In this document: positions 33,248-41,629 of the stretch, piece after piece
Numbering within the stretch: the first letter of the stretch is position 1
Layout of the letters: every line of letters starts with the position of its first letter
Notes under the pieces: generated by a model
The model's database searches: none
What the model was told of the DNA's origin: nothing
What the model saw: only the letters and a program-made list of their open reading frames with translations
Origin: PHBD01 sp964578535
GTDB taxonomy: Bacteria > Desulfobacterota > Syntrophia > Syntrophales > PHBD01
Assembly (NCBI GenBank): GCA_964578535.1
Contig: CAZODI010000010.1
Coordinates: 1 to 64,000, forward strand
DNA length: 64,000 nt
Reading direction: 5' to 3'
Made by a program: the position numbers and the translations under genes

Positions 33248-35419
33248 ATGAAGAGAGTTTCTTTGTTTCTGCTTGTGGCTTTTTTTTGTTGCCTGACAAC
33301 CGCCTTTGCAGCCGACGAAGCTGATTTCAACAAACGCCTTGCCGGTGCGAAAGACAATGTTGAGAGGGCAACTATATTAAAGGAACTAGGAGATACATAC
33401 ACCGCGGAGGGACAGCACGAAAAGGCCGCGGATGTTTATCTAAAGGCATTGCCTGACCTTCGGGACCGGCTGCCGGAAGATCAACTGACGGACATTGCCA
33501 TCGGTCTTTCCTGGGGAGGAAAGCTGGATGCCTCTGTCGCGGAATTGCGCTCCATCCTGAAAAGAAATCCGAAAAACGCGAAGGCAAGAAACCACTTGGC
33601 CAAGGTCATGCTCTGGACCGGAAAGCACGATGAAGCCCTGGCGGAAGTCAATACAGTTCTGGCTGCGCAGGCGGACGACCCCGACGCCCTGCTGGTGAAG
33701 GCGGATGTTCTGCGGATCAAGGACGAGCTGGATGCGTCCATCCAGATGTATAACAAGCTGCTGAAGGGGGGCGAGAATTACGATGCCGGCATCGGACTGG
33801 CCTGGGCATACTTTCAGAAGGGGGATGTCGCCGCCGCGCAAAACATGATCCCTACGGCGAAACCTTCCTATCCCTATCAGGAGCAGGAACTGAAGAATCT
33901 GAAGGCGGAGATTCAAAAAGTTCTGGATACCAGAAAAGCCGCTGTTGAGGCCGTGGGACCGGAGGCCGATAAGCTGAAAACGGAAGGGGACGTCCTCGCG
34001 GAAGGCGAGAAATATCCTGCTGCGGCAGAAAAATACGCAAAGGCGCTGGAGCTCTCCCGCGGCTTCCCGGTCGCGTCCCGGATGGAGATGGCGACAGTTA
34101 TGGCCTGGGCGGGAATGCACAAGAGATCCGCACAGGAACTGAAGGATATCATTGAAAAGGACCCGTCCAACATGGGGGCCCGCGTCCAGTTGGCCCAGGT
34201 GCTGCTCTGGCAGGGCGAATTCGATGCTTCCATCCGACAGGCCGATGTCGTTCTGGCAAAGGATCCCCAAAACCGTGACGCGAACCTGTCCAAGGCGAAT
34301 GCCCTCCGGTCGAAAGGGTTCTTCCGCAAGGCGGACCAGTTGTACAAAACCCTTCTGGCAAAATCGGATGACTTTGATGTCCGCGCCGGCCAGACTTACG
34401 GATTCCTTGCCAGTGGGAACAAGACCGCTACCGATGATAGCTTGGCACGCATGAAGCCCCGAAACGCCGCGGAACAAAAAGAGCTTTCCGATATGCGCGT
34501 TGAACGCGACTGGACAATGCGCCCCAGGCTCTATGCCGGAACCAATTTTTATTATGACAACGATGACAATCGAGTGACGACCCTGTACGGAGGAACCCAG
34601 TTCTGGCTGGCCAACTTCAGAACGAACATCGATTATTCCCGTTTGAGACTGCAGGGTGAGACCACCGGGATCACGGACGCAGGAGATGCCTTCCCCATGA
34701 ATACAGGCAAGGAGACGGATTTTGTCCAACTATCTACCTATGCGAGGATGCCCTGGTACGGTGGACTCGGGGGAGGAGTCGGACTGTCGGACGGCAAGTT
34801 TTTTACCTGGCACGGGAAAGCGGATATTGACGTACTCTGGGGGTCTGTTGGAGCCTACGTGGCAAATGAGACTTACAATTATCTGGTGTCGCTCGCGGAT
34901 AACAACATCAGGGCCATGACCTATCAGGGGTGGATCAACCAGCGCCCCACGGACCGTATCACCGTGTTGGGCACCTACACCCATCGCGAATATTCCGACA
35001 GCAACGGTTCCGACGACATCCAGGCGAGCATCGCCTATACCCTCCTGAGAACACCTTTTGTTTCAGTAGGTTACCAGTTTCGCCACATGGATTTCCGTCG
35101 TCAGAGTGGAGGCGGCTACTTTGATCCGGACGACTACAGGGCCCATTCCATGTTTGTGACCTTCGGTTACTACGAAATGCCGTTTTACATGAGTGTCACC
35201 CCTTATGTCGGCTATCAGGATTTTACGCGCAACGATCAACATGAGCACGGCATTTTCGGTGGTGTGAGCGGCCTGATCGGGTATCGATTCGGCAACCGGA
35301 TGGCCGTCGAGGCGACCGGTGAGTGGGGCAACTCTCCCGCCGGCGGCGGTTCATCGGCCACAGCCGGAACCGGCTGGTACTATTACGTGGCCGGTTTGAG
35401 GATCATTTTTGTCCTCTAA
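33248..35419 (+). CDS. TPR/outer-membrane beta-barrel exporter (PgaA/YaiO-like)
   Basis: The ATG follows AAGGAG. A signal peptide (1-21) leads to about 400 residues of tetratricopeptide repeats (AEGQHEKAADVYLKALPD; LDASVAELRSILKRNPKNA; EFDASIRQADVVLAKDPQN). A C-terminal membrane barrel covers about residues 425-723 and has alternating aromatic/polar strands such as RLYAGTNFYYDN, TYQGWINQRP and HSMFVTFGYYEMPF. The order, periplasmic TPR scaffold then barrel, is that of PgaA and of YaiO-family porins. It should be the outer-membrane export channel for the polysaccharide made by the upstream synthase. It lies 73 bases after the synthase. Confidence 0.85.
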   Translation: MKRVSLFLLVAFFCCLTTAFAADEADFNKRLAGAKDNVERATILKELGDTYTAEGQHEKAADVYLKALPDLRDRLPEDQLTDIAIGLSWGGKLDASVAELRSILKRNPKNAKARNHLAKVMLWTGKHDEALAEVNTVLAAQADDPDALLVKADVLRIKDELDASIQMYNKLLKGGENYDAGIGLAWAYFQKGDVAAAQNMIPTAKPSYPYQEQELKNLKAEIQKVLDTRKAAVEAVGPEADKLKTEGDVLAEGEKYPAAAEKYAKALELSRGFPVASRMEMATVMAWAGMHKRSAQELKDIIEKDPSNMGARVQLAQVLLWQGEFDASIRQADVVLAKDPQNRDANLSKANALRSKGFFRKADQLYKTLLAKSDDFDVRAGQTYGFLASGNKTATDDSLARMKPRNAAEQKELSDMRVERDWTMRPRLYAGTNFYYDNDDNRVTTLYGGTQFWLANFRTNIDYSRLRLQGETTGITDAGDAFPMNTGKETDFVQLSTYARMPWYGGLGGGVGLSDGKFFTWHGKADIDVLWGSVGAYVANETYNYLVSLADNNIRAMTYQGWINQRPTDRITVLGTYTHREYSDSNGSDDIQASIAYTLLRTPFVSVGYQFRHMDFRRQSGGGYFDPDDYRAHSMFVTFGYYEMPFYMSVTPYVGYQDFTRNDQHEHGIFGGVSGLIGYRFGNRMAVEATGEWGNSPAGGGSSATAGTGWYYYVAGLRIIFVL

Positions 35420-36434
35420 AGATCGGAACAGGGAGCAACATTTAAAAATCGAATCCTGGGTTTACGCTCTCCAGGCAGAATTGGAACGCCTCGCATACCC
35501 CTTTCATCCCGGTGACAGCATCGGCATAAAGCTCCACTGGGGTGAAAGGGGAAATCGAAGTTATCTTCCCCCCGATTACGCAAAAGCAGTCATCAATTGG
35601 GTCCGGAACCATGGCGGACGTCCGTTCGTCTTCGATACGACGGTGCTTTATTCTGGAAGCCGCCGGAATGGGAAAGATTCTCTGGCTACCGCCTCCCGTC
35701 ATGGTTTTTCAGAAGAATTCCTGGAGTGTCCCGTCCTGATCGCGGATGGTCTGGACGGACGGGATGTCGTTTCCATCACCGCCGGTTACCGCCATTTCGA
35801 GTCGGTTCAGGTGGCGAACGTATTCGAACGGACGGCTGGTTTTGTCATTTTCTCGCACTTCAAGGGCCACCTGGCGTCGGGCTTTGGAGGCGCTATCAAG
35901 AACCTCTCCATGGGTTTTGCCTCCCGGGCACAAAAGCAGCGCATGCATGCCGATGTCTCCCCTGCGCTCGACGAATCACGATGCACACGATGCGGCGTGT
36001 GCGTTACGGTCTGCCCTGCCGGCGCCGCCTGCATGGAAGAGAACAGCTTTCCAACCTACGATCTGGATGCCTGCATCGGATGTGCACAGTGCATCGGAGC
36101 CTGCCCGGAAGTTGCCCTCAGGATTCTCTGGGATACGGATGTGACCGTCTTTCAGGAAAAACTCGTGGAAACGGCGGCCTCCGTCTGGCAGATGATGAAG
36201 GGCAGGGCGCTCCTGATTAACGCATTGCTCAATATAACCGTGGACTGTGATTGCCTTCCCGGGAAGAACCCGACCATCGCAGAGGATGCGGGATTTATCT
36301 CTGGTACTCATCCCGTGGAAATCGATGAAGATTCCCTCCGCATCATCGGAGCGGAGCCTTTCGATCGAGCCCATCCGGGAATTCCGTGGCGGAGGCAATT
36401 TTCCTACGCCCGGGAGATCGGTTTTTTACCCTGA
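35409..36434 (+). CDS. DUF362 protein with two [4Fe-4S] ferredoxin motifs
   Basis: The 341-residue protein has a DUF362 domain (about 1-180; GIKLHWGERGNRSYLPPDY, VIFSHFKGHLASGFGGAIKN). A two-cluster ferredoxin region follows at about 192-250 (CTRCGVCVTVCP, CIGCAQCIGACP), then a conserved C-terminal part. The only suitable start is TTG 35409, with GAGGA at 35398-35402 inside the preceding barrel gene. The two genes therefore overlap by 11 bases. DUF362 proteins are widespread in anaerobes and of unknown biochemical role. Why one should be coupled to a polysaccharide exporter is not known. No export signal is visible. Confidence 0.85.
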   Translation: MSSKDRNREQHLKIESWVYALQAELERLAYPFHPGDSIGIKLHWGERGNRSYLPPDYAKAVINWVRNHGGRPFVFDTTVLYSGSRRNGKDSLATASRHGFSEEFLECPVLIADGLDGRDVVSITAGYRHFESVQVANVFERTAGFVIFSHFKGHLASGFGGAIKNLSMGFASRAQKQRMHADVSPALDESRCTRCGVCVTVCPAGAACMEENSFPTYDLDACIGCAQCIGACPEVALRILWDTDVTVFQEKLVETAASVWQMMKGRALLINALLNITVDCDCLPGKNPTIAEDAGFISGTHPVEIDEDSLRIIGAEPFDRAHPGIPWRRQFSYAREIGFLP

Positions 36435-36453
36435 CGGAGATGTTGACGATATC

Positions 36454-37032
36454 ATGAAACGGAATGAGCGGATTCACTCGAGAAATATCGCCATTGACTG
36501 TTATGAAACACCGGAAGGCAATCTTTTCGTGGAGGCATCCCTTACGGATGAGCGATACGTTCCTTTTTTCCTCTACACGGCGAATCGCATTCATGACCCC
36601 GGCGTCATTCACGGCATGGTTGCACGAATGACCCTGAGTGTTCCGGATCTGACCATTCTGGATGCCGAAGCGGAGATGCCCCATGTTCCCATTGAAGAAT
36701 GTACTGAGGTCCGGGATTCCATCCGCCGTCTCGTTGGCATGCGGATCCGGTCCGGTTTCACCAACGAAGTAAGGGAACTGCTGGGCAAGAGGGCTGGCTG
36801 CCAGCACTTGACCAATCTGATCATGACCATGAGTTCCGGTGCCGTCCAGGGGCTTTGGACCATCATGAGCCGCCTGCGAGACGAAGAATCCGCTCTTCGA
36901 CAGCACCTGGATCCAGAACTTCTCCTCGACAGCTGCTGGTTATGGAGGAGCGACGGCCCTCTGGCCGAACGGCTTCGCCAGACGCGGAAACAGGGAACAG
37001 GGGAAAAGGAAACGGCATCTGGAAAGCCGTGA
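36454..37032 (+). CDS. DUF2889 family protein
   Basis: ATG 36454 begins a 192-residue soluble protein of the DUF2889 type (IHSRNIAIDCYETPEGNLFVEASLTDER, then ECTEVRDSIRRLVGMRI, and the Cys-His region AGCQHLTNLIMTM). A longer open frame starts inside the DUF362 gene but has no ribosome site. GGAG at 36436-36439 is rather far from this ATG. DUF2889 members are of unknown function; the conserved CQH segment could bind metal. It follows the DUF362 gene by 19 bases and ends the exopolysaccharide-side operon, 58 bases before cmk. Confidence 0.72.
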   Translation: MKRNERIHSRNIAIDCYETPEGNLFVEASLTDERYVPFFLYTANRIHDPGVIHGMVARMTLSVPDLTILDAEAEMPHVPIEECTEVRDSIRRLVGMRIRSGFTNEVRELLGKRAGCQHLTNLIMTMSSGAVQGLWTIMSRLRDEESALRQHLDPELLLDSCWLWRSDGPLAERLRQTRKQGTGEKETASGKP

Positions 37033-37090
37033 AGACCCCGTTTATAGACTGAGATCGAACATCCGTAATCATTTCAAGATTCTTCTACCC

Positions 37091-37789
37091 ATGCCCTCTC
37101 ACTTTCTGATCACGATCGACGGACCCGCGGGAGCGGGCAAGAGCACCGTGGCCAGGGAACTGGCACGCCGCCTGTCTTATCTCTACCTTGATACCGGTGC
37201 CCTCTATCGGGCCATGGCGCTCAAGGTGCAGCGAGAGGGAGTACTCGCGGCCGACGTCGAAACACTTGAGAAGTTGTGCAAACGAACAAGACTCGGTCTG
37301 CTCCACGGTGATGCCGGCATGCGGGTGCTGCTGGACGGAGAAGACGTAACTTCCTTGATCCGGGCAGAAGCGATCAGCATTCTGGCATCCACCATCTCGG
37401 CACAAACCCCGGTGAGGGAAACCCTGCTGTCCGTCCAGAGGCGGGTCGCCGAGCAGGGTTCTCTGGTGGCGGAGGGCCGGGACATGGGAACAGTGGTCTT
37501 CCCCGACGCAGACGTGAAGTTCTATCTCGATGCCTCTCCTGAGGAGAGGGCGCTCCGCAGATACAGGGAACTGGAATCATCGGATAAAAGCTTGAATCTC
37601 GACTCGGTACAGAAGGATATCAGGAAAAGGGACCTTCAGGACCGTGGGCGATCTGTGGCGCCGCTCAGGATTGCCGATGATGCTCATGTGATCGATTGCT
37701 CTCTCCTGACTGCCGCAGAGGTCGTGGAGGAAATGCTTTACGTAATCGGCAGTAGAACAGGCAGTCCCCGATCTTGCCCCGGGGATTGA
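37091..37789 (+). CDS. cmk: Cytidylate kinase
   Basis: The 232-residue enzyme has the P-loop ITIDGPAGAGKSTVARELA and the CMP-binding strands YLDTGALYRAMAL and EGRDMGTVVFPDA. The lid helix RDLQDRGRSVAPL carries the catalytic arginines. It phosphorylates CMP and dCMP with ATP. Placed directly before rpsA, it follows the cmk-rpsA order common in proteobacteria. The length is normal. No clear ribosome site is seen before ATG 37091. Only the ferredoxin and DUF2889 genes precede it, so it may be transcribed from an undetected promoter in the 58-base gap. Confidence 0.96.
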   Translation: MPSHFLITIDGPAGAGKSTVARELARRLSYLYLDTGALYRAMALKVQREGVLAADVETLEKLCKRTRLGLLHGDAGMRVLLDGEDVTSLIRAEAISILASTISAQTPVRETLLSVQRRVAEQGSLVAEGRDMGTVVFPDADVKFYLDASPEERALRRYRELESSDKSLNLDSVQKDIRKRDLQDRGRSVAPLRIADDAHVIDCSLLTAAEVVEEMLYVIGSRTGSPRSCPGD

Positions 37790-37958
37790 ACATCAACCCG
37801 CCCCGGATCCGTGCCACACCGGTCAATCGGTGGAACGGAACAGTGCAGTCCTCTTTTTCGGATACGTTCCCTGCTTGAAATTACTTGATCTTTAAGGGTG
37901 CCTATGTTACGCGCCTAAATTCATACGGGTTGAAAAATTTCAGGGGGTAATCAGGTTT

Positions 37959-39719
37959 ATGGCCGACGGCAACGAGACACAATTCAATCAGGAAACAGAC
38001 AGGGAAAACCAGAGTCAATCCAGCGAAATCCAGACAGACAAACCAGATGAGGGGTTCGGTTTCAAGGAACTGTACGAGCAGAGCCTTCAGAACCTCCAGA
38101 TGGGTGAAATCGTCCGGGGCAAGGTCGTACAGATCGGGCAGGACGTGATTATGGTGGATGTGGGCTGGAAAACGGAAGGTTACATCCTGGCACGGGAACT
38201 AAAGGACGCCGATGGGAATATCACCGTCGCCGTCGGAGATGAAATCGAGATTCTGGTGGATAAGAGAGATTCTGACGGAAATCTGGTTCTCTCCAGGGAA
38301 AAAGCGGCAAAAATCAAGGTGTGGGAAAATGTGCGCTCCGCCTACGAGCAAAACCGGGCGATCCACGGGACGATCGTCGAGCGCCTCAAAGGAGGTCTAT
38401 CCGTAGATATCGGGATTCCGGCCTTTCTACCGGGTTCGCAGGTGGATATCCGCCCTGTCCGGGATCTGGAACGATATATCGGCCAGAGCTATCTTTTTGA
38501 AATCCTCAAATACGACAGAAAAAGGAACAATGTTGTGCTTTCCCGCAGAACCATTCTCGAACGGGAGCGGGAAGAGCTGAAGAAGGAGACCCTGGCCAAG
38601 ATCGAAGAAGGGATCATCGTCGAAGGGATCATCAAGAACATCACCGACTACGGCATTTTTGTCGATCTGGGCGGCATCGACGGTCTCCTCCATGTGACGG
38701 ACATTTCCTGGGGTAGAATCTCCAGGCCTTCAGACGGCTTCTCCAGGGGAGACAAGATCACGGTCAAGGTTCTTTCCTTCGATCGGGAAAAGGAGAGGGT
38801 TTCTCTCGGCCTCAAACAGCTTGCCGATAACCCCTGGCATACCATTCTGAATAAGTATCCGGTCGGTTCCGTCATTGACGGCCGTGTCGTGAACGTTACC
38901 GATTACGGTGCTTTCATCGAGTTGGAACCCGGTGTGGAAGGCCTCATTCACATCTCGGAGATGTTCTGGACCCGAGAGATCCGCCATCCGTCAAAAGTGC
39001 TCCAGGTAGGTCAGAAGGTCCAGGTCATGATCCTGGACATCAACCAGGAATCGAAGCGCATTTCACTTGGACTCAAGCAGACCACCCAGAATCCCTGGGA
39101 GAATCTACGCCAGAAATATCCCGAAGGAACGGTGATTCGCGGAACGATCCGGAACATCACCAACTTCGGAATCTTCGTGGGCGTTGAGGACGGAATTGAC
39201 GGCCTGGTCCACGTCTCCGATATATCCTGGAAACAACGTGTTAAGCATCCTTCGGAATTCTACAAGAAGGGACAGGAAATCGAGGCCGTCGTTCTGCACG
39301 TGGACGTGGAAAATGAAAAGTTCTCTCTGGGAATCAAGCAGATCGAGAGGAATCCCTGGGAAGAACTGGCCCAGCGTTTCGCCATGGGTACCGTTGTTTC
39401 CGGAAAGGTGACCAACCTGACGGACTTTGGTATATTTGTTGAAATCGAAGAGGGCATTGAAGGGCTCGTCCACATATCCGAACTGAGCCAGCGGCGTGTG
39501 AAATCACCCTCGGAACTGTTTGCAGTGGGAGATGTAATCTCCGCCGTGGTCAAGAGTGTGGATTCGAAAAACAGGAAGATCCGCCTGAGCGTCAAGGATT
39601 ACGAGGCTTCCGTAGAAGGCAGCCATTCCACTACTCAGTACCTCAACAACCGGGAGAACATCGGATCCAATCTGGGGAAGGCACTGGCAAACGCGAAACT
39701 GCAAGATTCTGAGCGGTGA
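37959..39719 (+). CDS. rpsA: 30S ribosomal protein S1
   Basis: The 586-residue protein contains six S1 RNA-binding domains. The first two diverged ones bind the ribosome (EIVRGKVVQIGQDVIMVDVG; IHGTIVERLKGGLSVDIG). The other four are typical (IKNITDYGIFVDLGGIDGLL; VVNVTDYGAFIELEPGVEGL; IRNITNFGIFVGVEDGIDGL; VTNLTDFGIFVEIEEGIEGL). An acidic Gln/Glu-rich N-terminal extension of about 30 residues precedes domain 1. It delivers mRNA to the 30S subunit. The 169-base gap after cmk probably holds its promoter, but I see no clean -35/-10 pair. GGGGGT precedes the ATG. Confidence 0.97.
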   Translation: MADGNETQFNQETDRENQSQSSEIQTDKPDEGFGFKELYEQSLQNLQMGEIVRGKVVQIGQDVIMVDVGWKTEGYILARELKDADGNITVAVGDEIEILVDKRDSDGNLVLSREKAAKIKVWENVRSAYEQNRAIHGTIVERLKGGLSVDIGIPAFLPGSQVDIRPVRDLERYIGQSYLFEILKYDRKRNNVVLSRRTILEREREELKKETLAKIEEGIIVEGIIKNITDYGIFVDLGGIDGLLHVTDISWGRISRPSDGFSRGDKITVKVLSFDREKERVSLGLKQLADNPWHTILNKYPVGSVIDGRVVNVTDYGAFIELEPGVEGLIHISEMFWTREIRHPSKVLQVGQKVQVMILDINQESKRISLGLKQTTQNPWENLRQKYPEGTVIRGTIRNITNFGIFVGVEDGIDGLVHVSDISWKQRVKHPSEFYKKGQEIEAVVLHVDVENEKFSLGIKQIERNPWEELAQRFAMGTVVSGKVTNLTDFGIFVEIEEGIEGLVHISELSQRRVKSPSELFAVGDVISAVVKSVDSKNRKIRLSVKDYEASVEGSHSTTQYLNNRENIGSNLGKALANAKLQDSER

Positions 39720-39744
39720 AGTCCCGGAAGGCACTTCCTGAGCA

Positions 39745-40647
39745 ATGATCCGTAGGCATCCCATCCTCTTCGGCCTGTTGCTTCTTCTTGTCGCAGGAGC
39801 GGTTTTTTTTGCGGCCGTGTATTCGCTTGGCAACGCGCCGGGCGGGAAACGGTCCCTCTCCCTGGCCGACAAGGTCGGTGTTGTCCCGATCGACGGGGTG
39901 ATCACCACCTCGAAGGACACTGTGGAGCAGCTCGAATCGTTTGGAAAAGATCCTTCTATCAAGGCGGTTGTCCTTCGAATCGACTCCCCGGGAGGAGGAG
40001 TGGCTTCGTCCCAGGAGATCTTCGGAGCGATCCTGGAGCTGAAAAAAAAGAAAAAAGTCGTTGCGTCACTCGGATCCATCGCTGCTTCGGGTGGCTATAT
40101 GATCGCCTGTGCAGCCGACCGCATCGTCTCCAATCCGGGAACCATTACGGGAAGCATCTCCGCCATTATGCACTTTGCCAACGCCGAAGAGCTGATGAAG
40201 AAAATCGGCGTCCGCGCAACCGTGATCAAGAGCGGGAAATTCAAGGATATCGGAACGCCAGCCCGGGGTATGACGGATGAGGAGCGCGAACTCCTCCAGG
40301 ACCTCGTGGACGATATTTACGACCAGTTTCTCGACTCGGTCGCCGTCAGCAGGAAGCTTTCCAAAGATACCGTTCGCACCTTTGCCGATGGACGCGTTTT
40401 TTCGGGCCGCAGGGCGATGAAACTCGGACTGGTGGACGAGTTGGGAGACTTGACGGCAGCGGTTCGAACTGCAGGCGGTATGGCCGGAATCAAGGGGGAC
40501 CCCGATGTTGTCTGGCCGCCGAAGAAGCGCTCCTCCCTGTTCGATTACCTGATTCAGGACGCGCGCTCTTACCTGACCAAGACACTGCAGGAACAGTCCG
40601 CAGGTCCCGTCGGTGCACATTACCTGTACCCGGGATCGGCCCTGTGA
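39745..40647 (+). CDS. sppA: Signal peptide peptidase SppA (short, single-domain type)
   Basis: One N-terminal membrane helix (about 5-27) anchors a ClpP/crotonase-fold serine protease of 300 residues. The nucleophile Ser lies in GSIAASGGYMIACAADRI and the Lys general base in SGKFKDIGTP. DSPGGGVASSQE forms the oxyanion region. It degrades cleaved signal peptides at the inner membrane as an oligomer. The length matches the one-domain form rather than the two-domain E. coli enzyme. It follows rpsA by 25 bases, across a small GGAAG-GCA-CTTCC hairpin, as in many deltaproteobacteria. Confidence 0.93.
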   Translation: MIRRHPILFGLLLLLVAGAVFFAAVYSLGNAPGGKRSLSLADKVGVVPIDGVITTSKDTVEQLESFGKDPSIKAVVLRIDSPGGGVASSQEIFGAILELKKKKKVVASLGSIAASGGYMIACAADRIVSNPGTITGSISAIMHFANAEELMKKIGVRATVIKSGKFKDIGTPARGMTDEERELLQDLVDDIYDQFLDSVAVSRKLSKDTVRTFADGRVFSGRRAMKLGLVDELGDLTAAVRTAGGMAGIKGDPDVVWPPKKRSSLFDYLIQDARSYLTKTLQEQSAGPVGAHYLYPGSAL

Positions 40648-40683
40648 GGGTGGTATCCTCTTGAGAGGCAAAGGATTATCCAT

Positions 40684-41472
40684 ATGAAACCTGCGCCGGA
40701 AGATGCGACGATCCTCCTGGAGAAAAGAAACAGCGTTGCTGTCCTGACGCTGAACCGGCCTCACGAAATGAACGCCCTGTCCTCCGACATGCGCCGCGAA
40801 CTCCTGGAGGCGCTGCTTCTCCTGGGAGACGATGACGAGGTTCGAGCGGTTGTACTGACCGGTGGGGAGTACGTGTTTTCCGCAGGCATGGACATCAAGG
40901 AAATGTCCGAGATCCCGGACGAACGGATCGACGACTATTTCCGATCCATGGTCCGGTATCTTTCCAAAATCTATACGTTCCGCAAACCCGTTGTCGCTGC
41001 GGTAGGGGGAATCGCCCTCGGCGGCGGCTTCAACCTGGCCGTTGTCTGTGACATGATCATCGCCTCTGAAAGCGCCATTTTCGGACATCCGGAATTGAAA
41101 TTCGGCCTGAATCCTCTCTTCGGACCCCTCATGCAGCTGGTCGGTATGGCCAAGGCCAAGGAAATCACCATGCTGGGAGAGCCGATCGGAGCCAGAGAGG
41201 CCCTTCGCATCGGCCTGGTCAACAAGGTTGCCCCGCCTGACAATTTCATGAAGGAAGCCGTGGCTGTGGCTGAGGAGCTGGCAAAACGCTCTCCCAAGGC
41301 CCTGGAGGTGGTCAAGAAATTGTCCGATGTCGTACCCCGCCTCGACAAGGCATCAGCCCTGGAACTCGAATTCGTGGAAAGTGCCTTCCTTTTCTCCATG
41401 CCGGAGCGAAAGGTACTCATGAACGAATTTATCATGAATCAGTTCCTGCATAAGATTCACAAGCCCTCCTGA
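40684..41472 (+). CDS. Enoyl-CoA hydratase/isomerase family protein
   Basis: The 262-residue protein is a crotonase-fold enzyme. AVLTLNRPHEMNALSSDM begins the core, FSAGMDIKEM is the first oxyanion loop and GGIALGGGFNLAVVCDMIIA the second. FGHPELKFGLNPLFG follows, where hydratases carry the catalytic Glu. The conserved Glu of the first site and the Glu in HPELKFG are both plausible. It acts on acyl-CoA substrates in beta-oxidation or aromatic degradation; the exact reaction cannot be fixed. It starts 37 bases after sppA with AAAGGA upstream. Confidence 0.88.
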   Translation: MKPAPEDATILLEKRNSVAVLTLNRPHEMNALSSDMRRELLEALLLLGDDDEVRAVVLTGGEYVFSAGMDIKEMSEIPDERIDDYFRSMVRYLSKIYTFRKPVVAAVGGIALGGGFNLAVVCDMIIASESAIFGHPELKFGLNPLFGPLMQLVGMAKAKEITMLGEPIGAREALRIGLVNKVAPPDNFMKEAVAVAEELAKRSPKALEVVKKLSDVVPRLDKASALELEFVESAFLFSMPERKVLMNEFIMNQFLHKIHKPS

Positions 41473-41526
41473 CCCATTCATCCCCGCCAAGCCCCGAATC
41501 TCCTCGGTTCCCGGACAACAATTGCT

Positions 41527-41553
41527 TTGACAATCCGAAATTCCTGATATAGA
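41527..41553 (+). promoter_or_regulatory. Promoter for the hom operon
   Basis: A perfect TTGACA (41527-41532) lies 15 bases before TATAGA (41548-41553). The preceding TGA makes this an extended -10. The spacing is short, which the extended element may offset. Transcription would begin near 41560, about 70 bases before the hom start. Confidence 0.5.
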
Positions 41554-41629
41554 AACAGCGGGTTCGCATAGCCTCGCCCCTGCGGCAACCTGCATGGATT
41601 TCAAAGAATTCGTGGAAGGGGATCGACGA

